A DNA stretch of 64,000 nt, from assembly GCA_963839475.1 (NCBI GenBank), contig CAWIVH010000006.1, positions 190,714 to 254,713 on the forward strand. Reading direction: 5' to 3'. The notes beneath the pieces are model-generated. The model did no database searches, had not been told where the DNA came from, and saw nothing but the letters and a program-made list of their open reading frames with translations. Position 1 is the stretch's first letter. Each line of letters begins with the position of its first letter. The translations under genes and the position numbers were made by a program. This stretch comes from CAWIVH01 sp963839475 (lineage in GTDB: Bacteria > Acidobacteriota > UBA6911). Shown in pieces: positions 29,517-37,868 of the stretch.

Positions 29517-31363
29517 ATGTTACAACGCAGTCTGTTGGTGGCAGCTCTCCTGCTGCTTCTCCCTGCTTCTACCTGGCCGAAAACGGATTTTTTCCCGCTC
29601 GACCAGGTCAAACCGGGTATGAAAGGTGTGGGTAAAACCTGTTATCGCGGCAGCACGCCTGAGGAATTCCAGGTTGAAGTGCTGGGGATCATGCGAGGTT
29701 TGGGTCCCGGCGCCAACGCAGTGCTGGCACGTTTCAGCGGAGGCCTGCTGGAACAGACCGGGGTCTTCGAGGGGATGAGCGGGAGCCCCGTCTACATCGA
29801 CGGGAAACTGCTGGGCGCCGTGGCTTTTTCATTCCCCTTTGCGAAGGAAGCGCTGGGAGGCATAACCCCAATCCGGCAGATGGTGGATGCCTTCACCGAA
29901 GGGCCGCCGTCCGGTTCAGGCCCCAAGGTCCTCCTGAAAAAAAGCATGCTGTGGAAATATCAGCTCCCATCCCTTCAAGACAAGGCCGGCGATTACAGTT
30001 TCCTGGTGCCTCCTGCCGAAATCCGACTTCAGCCTGCGCTCGCTCCATTTTCCGGCCATGCGCTCATGCCTATTGCAACGCCCCTGTCCTTGGCAGGCTT
30101 CAGCGCCGAGGCGATAGAGCGGTTTGCCCCCGAACTCCGCTCCCTGGGACTGACGGTTTTGCAGGGTTCGGGTGCGAGCTCGGTGCAGGCGGGAACCGCG
30201 GGCGCGCCGCCAAGAGCAGCGAGATGCCGGCTCTCGAGCCGGGATCGAATATCGTTGTACCGCTGGTCCGCGGTGATCTCGATGCATCGGCCGGCGGGAC
30301 CGTCACCCACATTGACGGCGACAAAATGTACGCCTTCGGTCACATGTTTTTCAACCTGGGGAACATCGAGCTCCCCATGCACAAAGGGACGGCGCTGACC
30401 GTATTCCCGAGCCTGCAGAGCTCTTTCAAAATCCTGGAGACCGGCGAGCCGGTCGGTACCATCCGGCAAGACAGGAATTCCGGAATATACGGCGTGATCG
30501 GGCCGCCTGCAAAAATGATCCCGATCCATGTAAATCTCACCACCAGCCGCGGAGTAAAGAAAAGTCTGAATTTTGAGGTGGCCCGAGACCGCTTCCTGAC
30601 CCCGTTCCTGGTCAATTTCAGTCTCTTCAACAGCATCGTCGCCTCCGAGCGCGCCCTGGGGTTTTCCACGCTTCAAATCAAGGGTAAAATCAGCATCAAA
30701 AACGAGAAGCCGGTCGAGATCGAAAACCGTTTTTCCGCCGACAGCAATGCGCCGGCGTATGCCTCGATGTCGATAGCCGTTCCGGTCAATTTTTTGCTGG
30801 CACAGGGATACAAGAACCTGGAATTCGAAAAGATCGACGTGGAAATCAATTCCCTCGAAGACGACCGCGGCGCTGTCCTGGACGCGCTCCGGATGGACCA
30901 CCAGGAACTTAAATCCGGGGAGGCAGTAGACGTTGTCCTGATTTACAAAAAAGCCAATGGTGAGGTGGTGCAGGACTCCTACCCGGTGAAAATTCCTCCC
31001 GATGTCCCCCCGGGTCCTCTGACAATGCTGATAGCCGATGGCACAACCCTGATGACTGCGGACGTCAACGAACAGGGGGATGACCTGATCCCCCGCGATT
31101 TGACGCAGCTGATCAAGTTCATCAATAGCATCCGAAAAAATGACCGCATGTACGTGCGGCTCTTCCGCCGCGAACCCGGAGCCGTCATTCGCGGCGAAGG
31201 CCTTCCCGGTCTGCCTCCATCGATGCTGTCGATCCTGCGCTCGGAGCGGAATTCGGGCGGCCTGAGCTCTATCCAAACCTCCACCTTCATGGAATATGAG
31301 CTGCCGGCGTCGGAATACGTCGTCTCCGGCATGCGCACGGTTACACTGAACATAAAGCCATAA
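29517..31363 (+). pseudogene. SpoIVB peptidase S55-like secreted protein, interrupted by a -1 frameshift
   Basis: The start at 29517 has GGAAAGG upstream and begins a signal peptide (MLQRSLLVAALLLLLPAS). The first frame carries FFPLDQVKPGMKGVGKTC and the S55-type GMSGSPVYIDGKLLGAVAF (Ser near residue 88-90). Near 30201-30212 the coding shifts one base: GCG CCG CCA AGA continues as GCC AAG AGC in the lower frame, giving AKSSEMPALEPGSNIVVPLV, then GTVTHIDGDKMYAFGHMF with the family His, and a long C-terminal part. One missing base in the GGCGCGCCGCC tract explains this. Product would be about 615 residues. Known Acidobacteriota relatives are secreted; substrates unknown. The stop overlaps the next gene's upstream ATG by 1 nt. 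Confidence 0.85.
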
Positions 31364-31395
31364 TGCCTTATCCGACTGTTGTCGCCGGAGTGAAA

Positions 31396-33621
31396 ATGCG
31401 CCTTCGAAGCCTCGTCCTGTTTGCCTTCCTGCTCACCCTTTCCGTGACCGTATCGGCTGTGGTTCCGCAGTTCTGGGAAAACTTCTCGCAGGAGGATCTG
31501 CTCAAGGGAACGCTCACGCGGGTTTCGCTGACGGCCGACGGCAAGCTGACCCCCGCACCCGCCTACGATCTTTTCTACGACACCTCTCAGCCGTATGTTT
31601 TCTCGATGGTGCGCGATAAAGCCGGCAATATTTTTGCCGGCACGGGGCATGAGGGCAAAGTCTACAAGATCGATCCGCAGGGAAACGGTTCCGTTTACTA
31701 TCAGGGCAAAGAATTGGATGTTTTCGCCCTGGCACTGGACTCGACCGATACCCTGTACGTGGGCACATCTCCGGACGGCAAGGTTTTCAAGGTCACAGGG
31801 GCAAATCAGGCCACCGAATACTGTGCGCCCGAAGAACACTACATCTGGTCTCTGCTTTTCGATGACGGCGGCAATCTCTATGTGGGAACGGGCCCCAAGG
31901 GAATCATTTATAAGGTGGACAAGACCGGGAAGAAATCGACGTTTTACGACAGCGACGAGACTCATATTATCGCCATGGCGAGGGAATCGAACGGGAATCT
32001 CCTGGCCGGCACCTCGCCTTCAGGGCTTGTGGTCGAGATCAATCCTCAGGGGAAGGGCTTCACATTGTTTGACTCGCCGATGGATGAAATCCGTTCCCTG
32101 TCGGTGGATCGCTTCGGGACAATTTACGCCGCAGCCGTCAGTTCAAAAGGGCTGGTAGCGGATGCCACGGCTAAGAGCGATTTGGCAAGTTTGAAGGGCG
32201 GCCCGCTGCCGCTGGCTACCATCCAGGCTCTATCTGCGGCTGCGGCCGAAAGTTCCAGGGACTCGCGATCTTCGGTCAGCGCGCCGGGGGGAGAAAAGGA
32301 TTCGGCGGGCGCAAAATCCGCCATCTATTCACTGACAAAGGACGGTGGTATCGAGACCCTTTTCAGCACCCGTGACCAGATTGTTTATGACGCCCTGGTC
32401 CAGGGTGACGGATCCGTGCTCGCAGCCAGCGGGGGGAAAGGGCGCCTTTTTTCCATCGACACGGCCAAGCAGGTTACGATTGTCACCGACACTCCCGAGG
32501 AGCAGCTGACTCGGATGGTAGCCGGAGGCGATCTGGTCTTCACAGCCGGCAGCAATCAGGGAAAGATCTACAAGCTGCAGGCCCAAAGGGCTCAGTTGGG
32601 AACCTATGAATCCAAGGTGCTGGACGCCAAGACGATCGCCGCCTGGGGAAAGATCGCATGGCGATCCACGGGTACCGGCATCGAGCTGTCGACCAGGACC
32701 GGGAATACGGAAAAACCGGATAATTCCTGGAGCGACTGGAGTGGAGCGTATGCATCCTCCGCAGGACAGCAGATCAGCAGCCCCAAAGCCCGTTTTCTTC
32801 AGTGGCGAGTGAGCTTCAAGCGGGGTTCGGGCACCGCGGCCAATGCCACATCCGAGGCGCTCGAGCGTGTGCAGATAGCCTACCTGCAACAGAACATCCG
32901 GCCGCAGGTCGTCAATATCAGCATGATGCCTTACGGATTGGCTCTGCAAAAAACTCCGATATTGACGGCTGGGAACCTGAACCTTACACCGGGATCAGGT
33001 GAAAGCGTCCCTCTCAACTCACCGCGCGAAAGGGGCAAAGATCGTCTGCCGTTGAATCCGCGTCAGGTGCTGCAGCCCGGAGCCCAGGCTTTCACCTGGA
33101 AAGCCGTGGATGACAATGACGACACCCTGGTTTACAGCCTGTATCTGAAGGGGGAAGGCGAATCGGACTGGAAGCTACTCGAGAAAAACCTTGGAGACAC
33201 TTTTTACACGCTGGACGGCGACGCCGTTCCTGATGGGGTTTACACCCTGAAAGTAGTCGCCAGCGATGAGCCCTCCAATCCATTCGGCAAGTTCCTGATC
33301 GGAGAACTTGTCTCCAAGCCGTTCGTCATCTCGAGTGCGACGCCACTGGTTGAAATTACCGGCAACAAGGTTCAAGGCAAGAAGGTCGAAGCCCAGTTCC
33401 GCGCCCGAGTAGCCACGGGCCGGATATCATCCGCGGAATTCTCAATCGACGGCGGAGAATGGCGGATGGTTTTTCCTGTGGACGGGATTGCTGATTCGGC
33501 CCAGGAAGAGTATCAAATCTCCACGCCGGAGTTGCCGACAGGCGAACATGTTCTGGGAATCCGGGTGACCGACAGCAGCGGGAATACTGGAAACAGCCGT
33601 GTGGTGGTGAAGATCCCCTGA
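31396..33621 (+). CDS. Secreted beta-propeller protein with C-terminal Ig/Fn3-like region, unknown function
   Basis: About 741 residues. The ATG at 31396 (GGAG 5 nt away) starts a clear signal peptide (MRLRSLVLFAFLLTLSVTVSA); an ATG at 31363 overlapping the S55 stop is less likely. Residues about 45-410 are propeller blades with NIFAGTGHEGKVYKIDPQG, LYVGTSPDGKVFKV, LYVGTGPKGIIYKVD and VLAASGGKGRLFSIDTA. An Ala/Ser-rich insert sits near 255-310. The C-terminal 320 residues contain beta-sandwich-like segments (FTWKAVDDNDDTLVYSLYLK; VYTLKVVASDEPSNP; LGIRVTDSSGNTGNSRVVV). It may bind sugars or proteins outside the cytoplasm. Tight coupling to the S55 gene suggests a partner or substrate. Confidence 0.75.
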   Translation: MRLRSLVLFAFLLTLSVTVSAVVPQFWENFSQEDLLKGTLTRVSLTADGKLTPAPAYDLFYDTSQPYVFSMVRDKAGNIFAGTGHEGKVYKIDPQGNGSVYYQGKELDVFALALDSTDTLYVGTSPDGKVFKVTGANQATEYCAPEEHYIWSLLFDDGGNLYVGTGPKGIIYKVDKTGKKSTFYDSDETHIIAMARESNGNLLAGTSPSGLVVEINPQGKGFTLFDSPMDEIRSLSVDRFGTIYAAAVSSKGLVADATAKSDLASLKGGPLPLATIQALSAAAAESSRDSRSSVSAPGGEKDSAGAKSAIYSLTKDGGIETLFSTRDQIVYDALVQGDGSVLAASGGKGRLFSIDTAKQVTIVTDTPEEQLTRMVAGGDLVFTAGSNQGKIYKLQAQRAQLGTYESKVLDAKTIAAWGKIAWRSTGTGIELSTRTGNTEKPDNSWSDWSGAYASSAGQQISSPKARFLQWRVSFKRGSGTAANATSEALERVQIAYLQQNIRPQVVNISMMPYGLALQKTPILTAGNLNLTPGSGESVPLNSPRERGKDRLPLNPRQVLQPGAQAFTWKAVDDNDDTLVYSLYLKGEGESDWKLLEKNLGDTFYTLDGDAVPDGVYTLKVVASDEPSNPFGKFLIGELVSKPFVISSATPLVEITGNKVQGKKVEAQFRARVATGRISSAEFSIDGGEWRMVFPVDGIADSAQEEYQISTPELPTGEHVLGIRVTDSSGNTGNSRVVVKIP

Positions 33622-33672
33622 AAGAAACAGGCTGACGCCGGATTCCTCGCGGTGCAGGCCCGATTCAGTCCT

Positions 33673-34458
33673 TCATGATCGGGAGGTTGAAGGCCGATCC
33701 GGCGGTGCGGGATCGGATCGCCGGGATTTTCGGGAGCGGCGCAAGCTCGACAGCTCGACCTGGGTCAGTTCGCGGTATTTTCCTACTTCGAGCCCGCTCA
33801 AGGTGAGGGAGCCAATTCGGGTGCGGACTAGCTTCAGCACCTGAAATCCGATCGCCTCCATCATTCTTCGAACCTCACGGTTTTTGCCTTCCGTGAGCAC
33901 TACCTCCAGCCAGCTGTATTTCCCGCGATCTTCGATTTTGCGAACGCTTTCAGGACGGGCAAAATCCCCGCGTTTCAAGGCGACTCCCTCCATCAGTTTT
34001 TGAAGCGCATCTTCGCCGGCCAGTGCATTCAGTTTCACAAGATAAGTCTTTTCCACTCCTGAATCGGGATCGGTGACGTGGTTGGCAAATTCGGTGTCAT
34101 TGGTCAGAAGGAGAAGACCGGAACTGTCCTGGTCCAACCGGCCTATCGGAGATACCCAGGCCAGTTTTTTGTCCAGGAGTTCATAAATGGTTTTTCGACC
34201 CTGCGGATCACCGTGGCTTGTTATAACCCCTTTCGGCTTGTAGAGCACGAGGTAGACCTTGCGAACCGGCTTGAGACGCTTCCCATCCAGGTGAATTACA
34301 TCGACCGACGGTCGGATCCAGGCATCGGGATCCAAAACGATGCGCCCATTGACCTTCATTCGCCCGCTGCGGATGATCTCCCTGCCCGACGTGCGAGAGG
34401 CTAATCCAAAACGGGAAAGCACCCGGTCCAGCGTCATCTGCTCCTTGCCTGCCGCCAT
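33673..34458 (-). CDS. Ribosomal large- or small-subunit pseudouridine synthase, RsuA/RluB type
   Basis: An rRNA-modifying enzyme with an N-terminal S4 RNA-binding domain (LDRVLSRFGLASRTSGREII) and the catalytic domain with the key Asp in the motif GRLDQDSSGLLLLTND. The KPKGVITSHGD segment and the TEGKNREVRRMMEAIGF element are standard. The ATG at 34458 is chosen because AGGAG lies 7 nt before it; the frame reaches 34479. The product is about 261 residues. Whether it modifies 16S (RsuA) or 23S (RluB) rRNA is unclear. It converges with the propeller gene. Confidence 0.93.
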   Translation of the reverse strand: MAAGKEQMTLDRVLSRFGLASRTSGREIIRSGRMKVNGRIVLDPDAWIRPSVDVIHLDGKRLKPVRKVYLVLYKPKGVITSHGDPQGRKTIYELLDKKLAWVSPIGRLDQDSSGLLLLTNDTEFANHVTDPDSGVEKTYLVKLNALAGEDALQKLMEGVALKRGDFARPESVRKIEDRGKYSWLEVVLTEGKNREVRRMMEAIGFQVLKLVRTRIGSLTLSGLEVGKYRELTQVELSSLRRSRKSRRSDPAPPDRPSTSRS

Positions 34459-34579
34459 CGGTCGACTCCTGTCTGGCATCCCTTTACCGGAGGTAGCGGC
34501 CTCCAGGTGAAACCATTAAACCACATATCTCCTCGGGCAGCAGGAGAATTGGCAGTCATCCAGAATGTAAATACGGCCG

Positions 34580-34676
34580 AACCGCAAAAACCAATCGAAC
34601 CACTAAGACCGCTAAGACTGCTAAGACTGCTAAGCTATTGTTTATAAAACTTTGTGGTCTTGGTGGTCTTTGCGTT
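34580..34676. repeat. Facing 9-nt periodic arrays (AACCRCTAA / CTTTGTGGT)
   Basis: Six head-to-tail 9-mers (AACCGCAAA, AACCAATCG, AACCACTAA, GACCGCTAA, GACTGCTAA twice; 34580-34633) face three complementary units (CTTTGTGGT, CTTGGTGGT, CTTTGCGTT; 34650-34676) across a short AT-rich spacer. They can pair as an imperfect hairpin. The array starts about 100 nt past the start codon side of the pseudouridine synthase gene. It belongs to the same family as the elements at 3502 and 12687. Confidence 0.75.
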
Positions 34677-34724
34677 TCAATCGCGAGCATCTCAAGTTTC
34701 CAGAAAAGCCGCTAAGAATTCAAA

Positions 34725-34780
34725 GGCAGCATTAGCCCGGTCGGCGGAAGCCTCCGGGTGGGGCAAATTACCCACCTGCA
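34725..34780. other. Possible structured leader upstream of the 19-heme cytochrome gene
   Basis: Within the 640-nt gap 34459-35099, three nested pairings are visible: an outer GCAG/CTGC, an inner hairpin CCCGG/CCGGG (34736-34758) and a second hairpin GGTGGG/CCCACC (34757-34776). The arrangement resembles a small three-way junction. It matches no riboswitch consensus I know; the c-di-GMP (GEMM) core was looked for and not found. The region 34781-35099 shows no gene; a further pairing CCCTGG/CCAGGG spans 34818-34855. Confidence 0.3.
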
Positions 34781-35099
34781 TGGCCACATAATCAATTCAC
34801 CTCAAATCGACCTTCCCTGGTGAGGATTCGGGCCTTCTTTATTAGCCAGGGATTGGAATCCATTAAGGACCAGGAATGAGGCTCGAATATTTGTAAGTCA
34901 AATGTATGCAATGTCTTTTGGGATAGTGGGTGCGAACGGGAAGCAAGATTGGGAGTTCGCGGGGATTATTGCGAACATGCTTTTTAGCTTGGTACCGATT
35001 TTGCATCAAAGGAGTGTTTGTGGAGAGGTGTATCTATATACGGATGGCCAGATCGCAATCTTAAACAGGTTCTCTGGAAATCTCGGAGTCCTATTAGAA

Positions 35100-37868
35100 A
35101 TGAAATTTCGCATCCATCTCTGGACAATTCTGGTTCTATGCTGCCTGCCCGTCTGGGCCAATGCGCAGACTCCGGAAGACTGTTTTACATGTCATGGAGA
35201 CAAGACCCTGACAACGAAAAGGGGGAGCAGAACAATTTCCCTGTTCGTGGATCAAAAAAAATTCGCGGCCTCGATCCATGGCAAACAGAACTGCATCGAT
35301 TGCCATGTCGACCTCGAGAAGAAGGAGTTGCCGCACGAGGAGAGGCTGAAACCGGTTCAGTGTGGAGGCTGCCATAGTGACGAGGAAAAGCAGCACTCCG
35401 AATCCCTTCATGGAAAAGCCATTTCCCGGGGAGACCCGCTGGCGCCTCGCTGCAAGGACTGCCATGGAAACCATGACATCGTCGCGGCCAAGGATCCCCG
35501 CTCGCCGGTAGCGCCTCAGCGTATTCCCTACCTCTGTGGGAAGTGCCACTCGGAGGGAGCCCCGGTTCAAAAACAGCGGGAAATCCATCAATCGAACATA
35601 CTGACCAATTACACCGAAAGCATCCATGGCGAAGCCTTGATGAAAAAGGGGCTCTCGGTCACCGCGACCTGCATTTCCTGCCACACCTCGCATAACATTC
35701 TGAAGCACACGGATGCTCGTTCTTCGATCGCCCGCCAGAACATCGCCGCTACCTGTTCCAAATGTCATTCTCAGATCGAGGAAGTTCATCGCAAAGTCAT
35801 CCGGGGTGAGCTGTGGGAGAAAGAAGTTCATGTCCTTCCGGCTTGCGTCGATTGCCATCAGCCGCACAAGGCAAGAAAGGTCTTTTATGACCAGGGGATG
35901 GCCGACAAGGACTGCCTGAGCTGTCATGAGAGGCCCTCGATCAAGTCCTCTAAAGACGGCCGCTCTCTATTCGTGAACCAGGCATTAATTGGATCATCGA
36001 TTCACGTGGGCAAGGCATGCAGTCAGTGCCATTCCGGCGTGAGTCCCTCGAAAGTCCGCCCCTGCGAAACCATCAAGCAGAAAGTAGATTGCGCTTCCTG
36101 CCACGCGGCGGTTGTCCAGCAGTATCAGAAAAGCACCCACGGGCAGTTGAACGCGAAGCAAGACAACAACGCCCCGACCTGCAAACAGTGTCACGGCGAC
36201 CATGGCGTGTTGGGGAAGAAGAATCCAAAGTCCGTTACCTTCCCTACTAACGTGCCCAACCTTTGCGCCCGTTGTCACCGGATCGGCCAGAAAGCACAGG
36301 TCAGCTACACCGGCGCAGAGAAAGAAATCGTGGAGCGCTACACGGAAAGCATTCACGGCAAAGGGCTGCTGAAAAGCGGGCTGGTGGTCACGGCCATGTG
36401 CACCAACTGCCACACCGCGCACAGCGAACTGCCGCATACGGACCCGAATTCGAGCGTGAATCCCAAAAACGTGCCGGCCACCTGCGGCGCGTGCCACATC
36501 GGGATCGAGGAGCAGTTCGAGAACAGCATCCACTCCACCAAGCTGAGCCGGACGGACAAAAAGCTGCCGGTCTGCAACGACTGCCACAGTGCCCACACGA
36601 TCCGGCGGGCCGACGACCAGGGTTTCAAGCTGACGATAATGACCCAGTGCGGCAGGTGCCACGAGGAGATCGCCAAAACCTACTTCGATACCTATCACGG
36701 AAAGGTATCCCAGCTTGGCTACACCAAAACGGCCAAGTGCTACGACTGCCATGGTGCGCACGACATTCTGCCCGTGGGAAACCCGAAATCGCATCTATCG
36801 CGCAACAACGTGACGGCCACGTGCCAGAAGTGCCATGAGGGTGCCACGAGGCGCTTTGCGGGCTACCTGACACATGCAACCCATCATGACCCGGCCAAAT
36901 ATCCGTTCCTTTTCTGGGCATTCTGGGGAATGACCGGCCTCCTGATCGGGACTTTCACGATCGGCGGCGCCCACACATTAATGTGGCTGCCCCGCGCGCT
37001 TAAGATGCGGCGCGAATTCGGCAAAGTGGAGGTGACGGAGGGTGCGCGCGAATACGAACGATTCAGCCGGCTGAACCGGGTGCTGCATGTCGTCATGATC
37101 TTGAGTTTTATAAGCCTCGCGCTGACCGGGATGACCTTGAAGTTTTCGTATACAAGATGGGCCAGCGTCCTCTCACACCTGCTTGGCGGCTATGAGACTG
37201 CCGGCAACATCCACCGATTTGCCGCCCTCATGATGATCGGCATTTTCATCGCGCACATTTACGACATGATCCGGCGCAAGAAAGAGGCAAAAAAGACCTG
37301 GCGTCAGATCCTTTTCGGTCCCGATACCATGCTGCCGACACGCAAGGATCTGGACGACCTGATCGGCTCCGTGAAGTGGTTCCTGGGCCTCGGCAAGCGC
37401 CCGGCGTACGGCCGCTGGACTTATTGGGAAAAATTCGATTATTTCGCGGTTTTCTGGGGCATTTTTGTCATCGGCTCCACCGGAATGACCCTGTGGTTTC
37501 CGCAATTCTTCACCCGATTCATGCCCGGATGGTTCTTGAATGTCGCGACCATCGTACACAGCGACGAGGCGCTCCTGGCCACCGGATTCATATTTACCGT
37601 TCATTTCTTTAATACCCACTTACGGCCTGAGAAATTCCCGATGGACATCGTGGTGTTTACCGGGCGGATGTCGATTGAGGAACTCAAACACGACAAACCG
37701 GCCGAATACGATGCCATGGTTCGAAACGGAGAGTTGGAAAAGCACCTTGTCGATCCCTACCCTCCCATCGTGATCAGGCTCATTCGCACCTTCGCCTGGA
37801 CAGCGCTCGCAGTCGGGTTTTTTATGGTGATCGGGATTGTATATGCCATGCTTTTTGCCTATCGTTGA
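35100..37868 (+). CDS. Giant multiheme cytochrome c - cytochrome b fusion with 19 CxxCH motifs
   Basis: About 922 residues, starting at the ATG at 35100 with a signal peptide (MKFRIHLWTILVLCCLPVWANAQ); the frame extends 66 codons upstream but those residues look non-coding. Nineteen CxxCH sites occur between residues about 28 and 630, in tandem modules of about 70-85 residues with the phrase ESIHGK before each heme pair and GAHDI-like His positions after it; these His are probable distal ligands. The last 290 residues are a membrane domain with six hydrophobic helices, resembling diheme cytochrome b of formate dehydrogenase/hydrogenase, with His in HVVMILSF, NIHRFAAL and HSDEALLATGF. It probably moves electrons between quinone and a periplasmic heme chain. 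A near-duplicate follows, overlapping by 26 nt. Confidence 0.93.
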   Translation: MKFRIHLWTILVLCCLPVWANAQTPEDCFTCHGDKTLTTKRGSRTISLFVDQKKFAASIHGKQNCIDCHVDLEKKELPHEERLKPVQCGGCHSDEEKQHSESLHGKAISRGDPLAPRCKDCHGNHDIVAAKDPRSPVAPQRIPYLCGKCHSEGAPVQKQREIHQSNILTNYTESIHGEALMKKGLSVTATCISCHTSHNILKHTDARSSIARQNIAATCSKCHSQIEEVHRKVIRGELWEKEVHVLPACVDCHQPHKARKVFYDQGMADKDCLSCHERPSIKSSKDGRSLFVNQALIGSSIHVGKACSQCHSGVSPSKVRPCETIKQKVDCASCHAAVVQQYQKSTHGQLNAKQDNNAPTCKQCHGDHGVLGKKNPKSVTFPTNVPNLCARCHRIGQKAQVSYTGAEKEIVERYTESIHGKGLLKSGLVVTAMCTNCHTAHSELPHTDPNSSVNPKNVPATCGACHIGIEEQFENSIHSTKLSRTDKKLPVCNDCHSAHTIRRADDQGFKLTIMTQCGRCHEEIAKTYFDTYHGKVSQLGYTKTAKCYDCHGAHDILPVGNPKSHLSRNNVTATCQKCHEGATRRFAGYLTHATHHDPAKYPFLFWAFWGMTGLLIGTFTIGGAHTLMWLPRALKMRREFGKVEVTEGAREYERFSRLNRVLHVVMILSFISLALTGMTLKFSYTRWASVLSHLLGGYETAGNIHRFAALMMIGIFIAHIYDMIRRKKEAKKTWRQILFGPDTMLPTRKDLDDLIGSVKWFLGLGKRPAYGRWTYWEKFDYFAVFWGIFVIGSTGMTLWFPQFFTRFMPGWFLNVATIVHSDEALLATGFIFTVHFFNTHLRPEKFPMDIVVFTGRMSIEELKHDKPAEYDAMVRNGELEKHLVDPYPPIVIRLIRTFAWTALAVGFFMVIGIVYAMLFAYR

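Noticed and set aside
30029..31276. Long open frame antisense to the S55 gene
   Set aside because: Overlaps a gene with family-typical sequence; no signal, start site or domain.
34690..35099. c-di-GMP (GEMM) riboswitch before the cytochrome gene
   Set aside because: GEMM riboswitches often control cytochromes, so the core was looked for, but its conserved GCAAA/GGGACGC and tetraloop receptor elements are absent.
34902..35099. Upstream extension of the 19-heme cytochrome (66 extra codons)
   Set aside because: The residues are not signal-like or heme-binding, whereas the ATG at 35100 begins a proper signal peptide.
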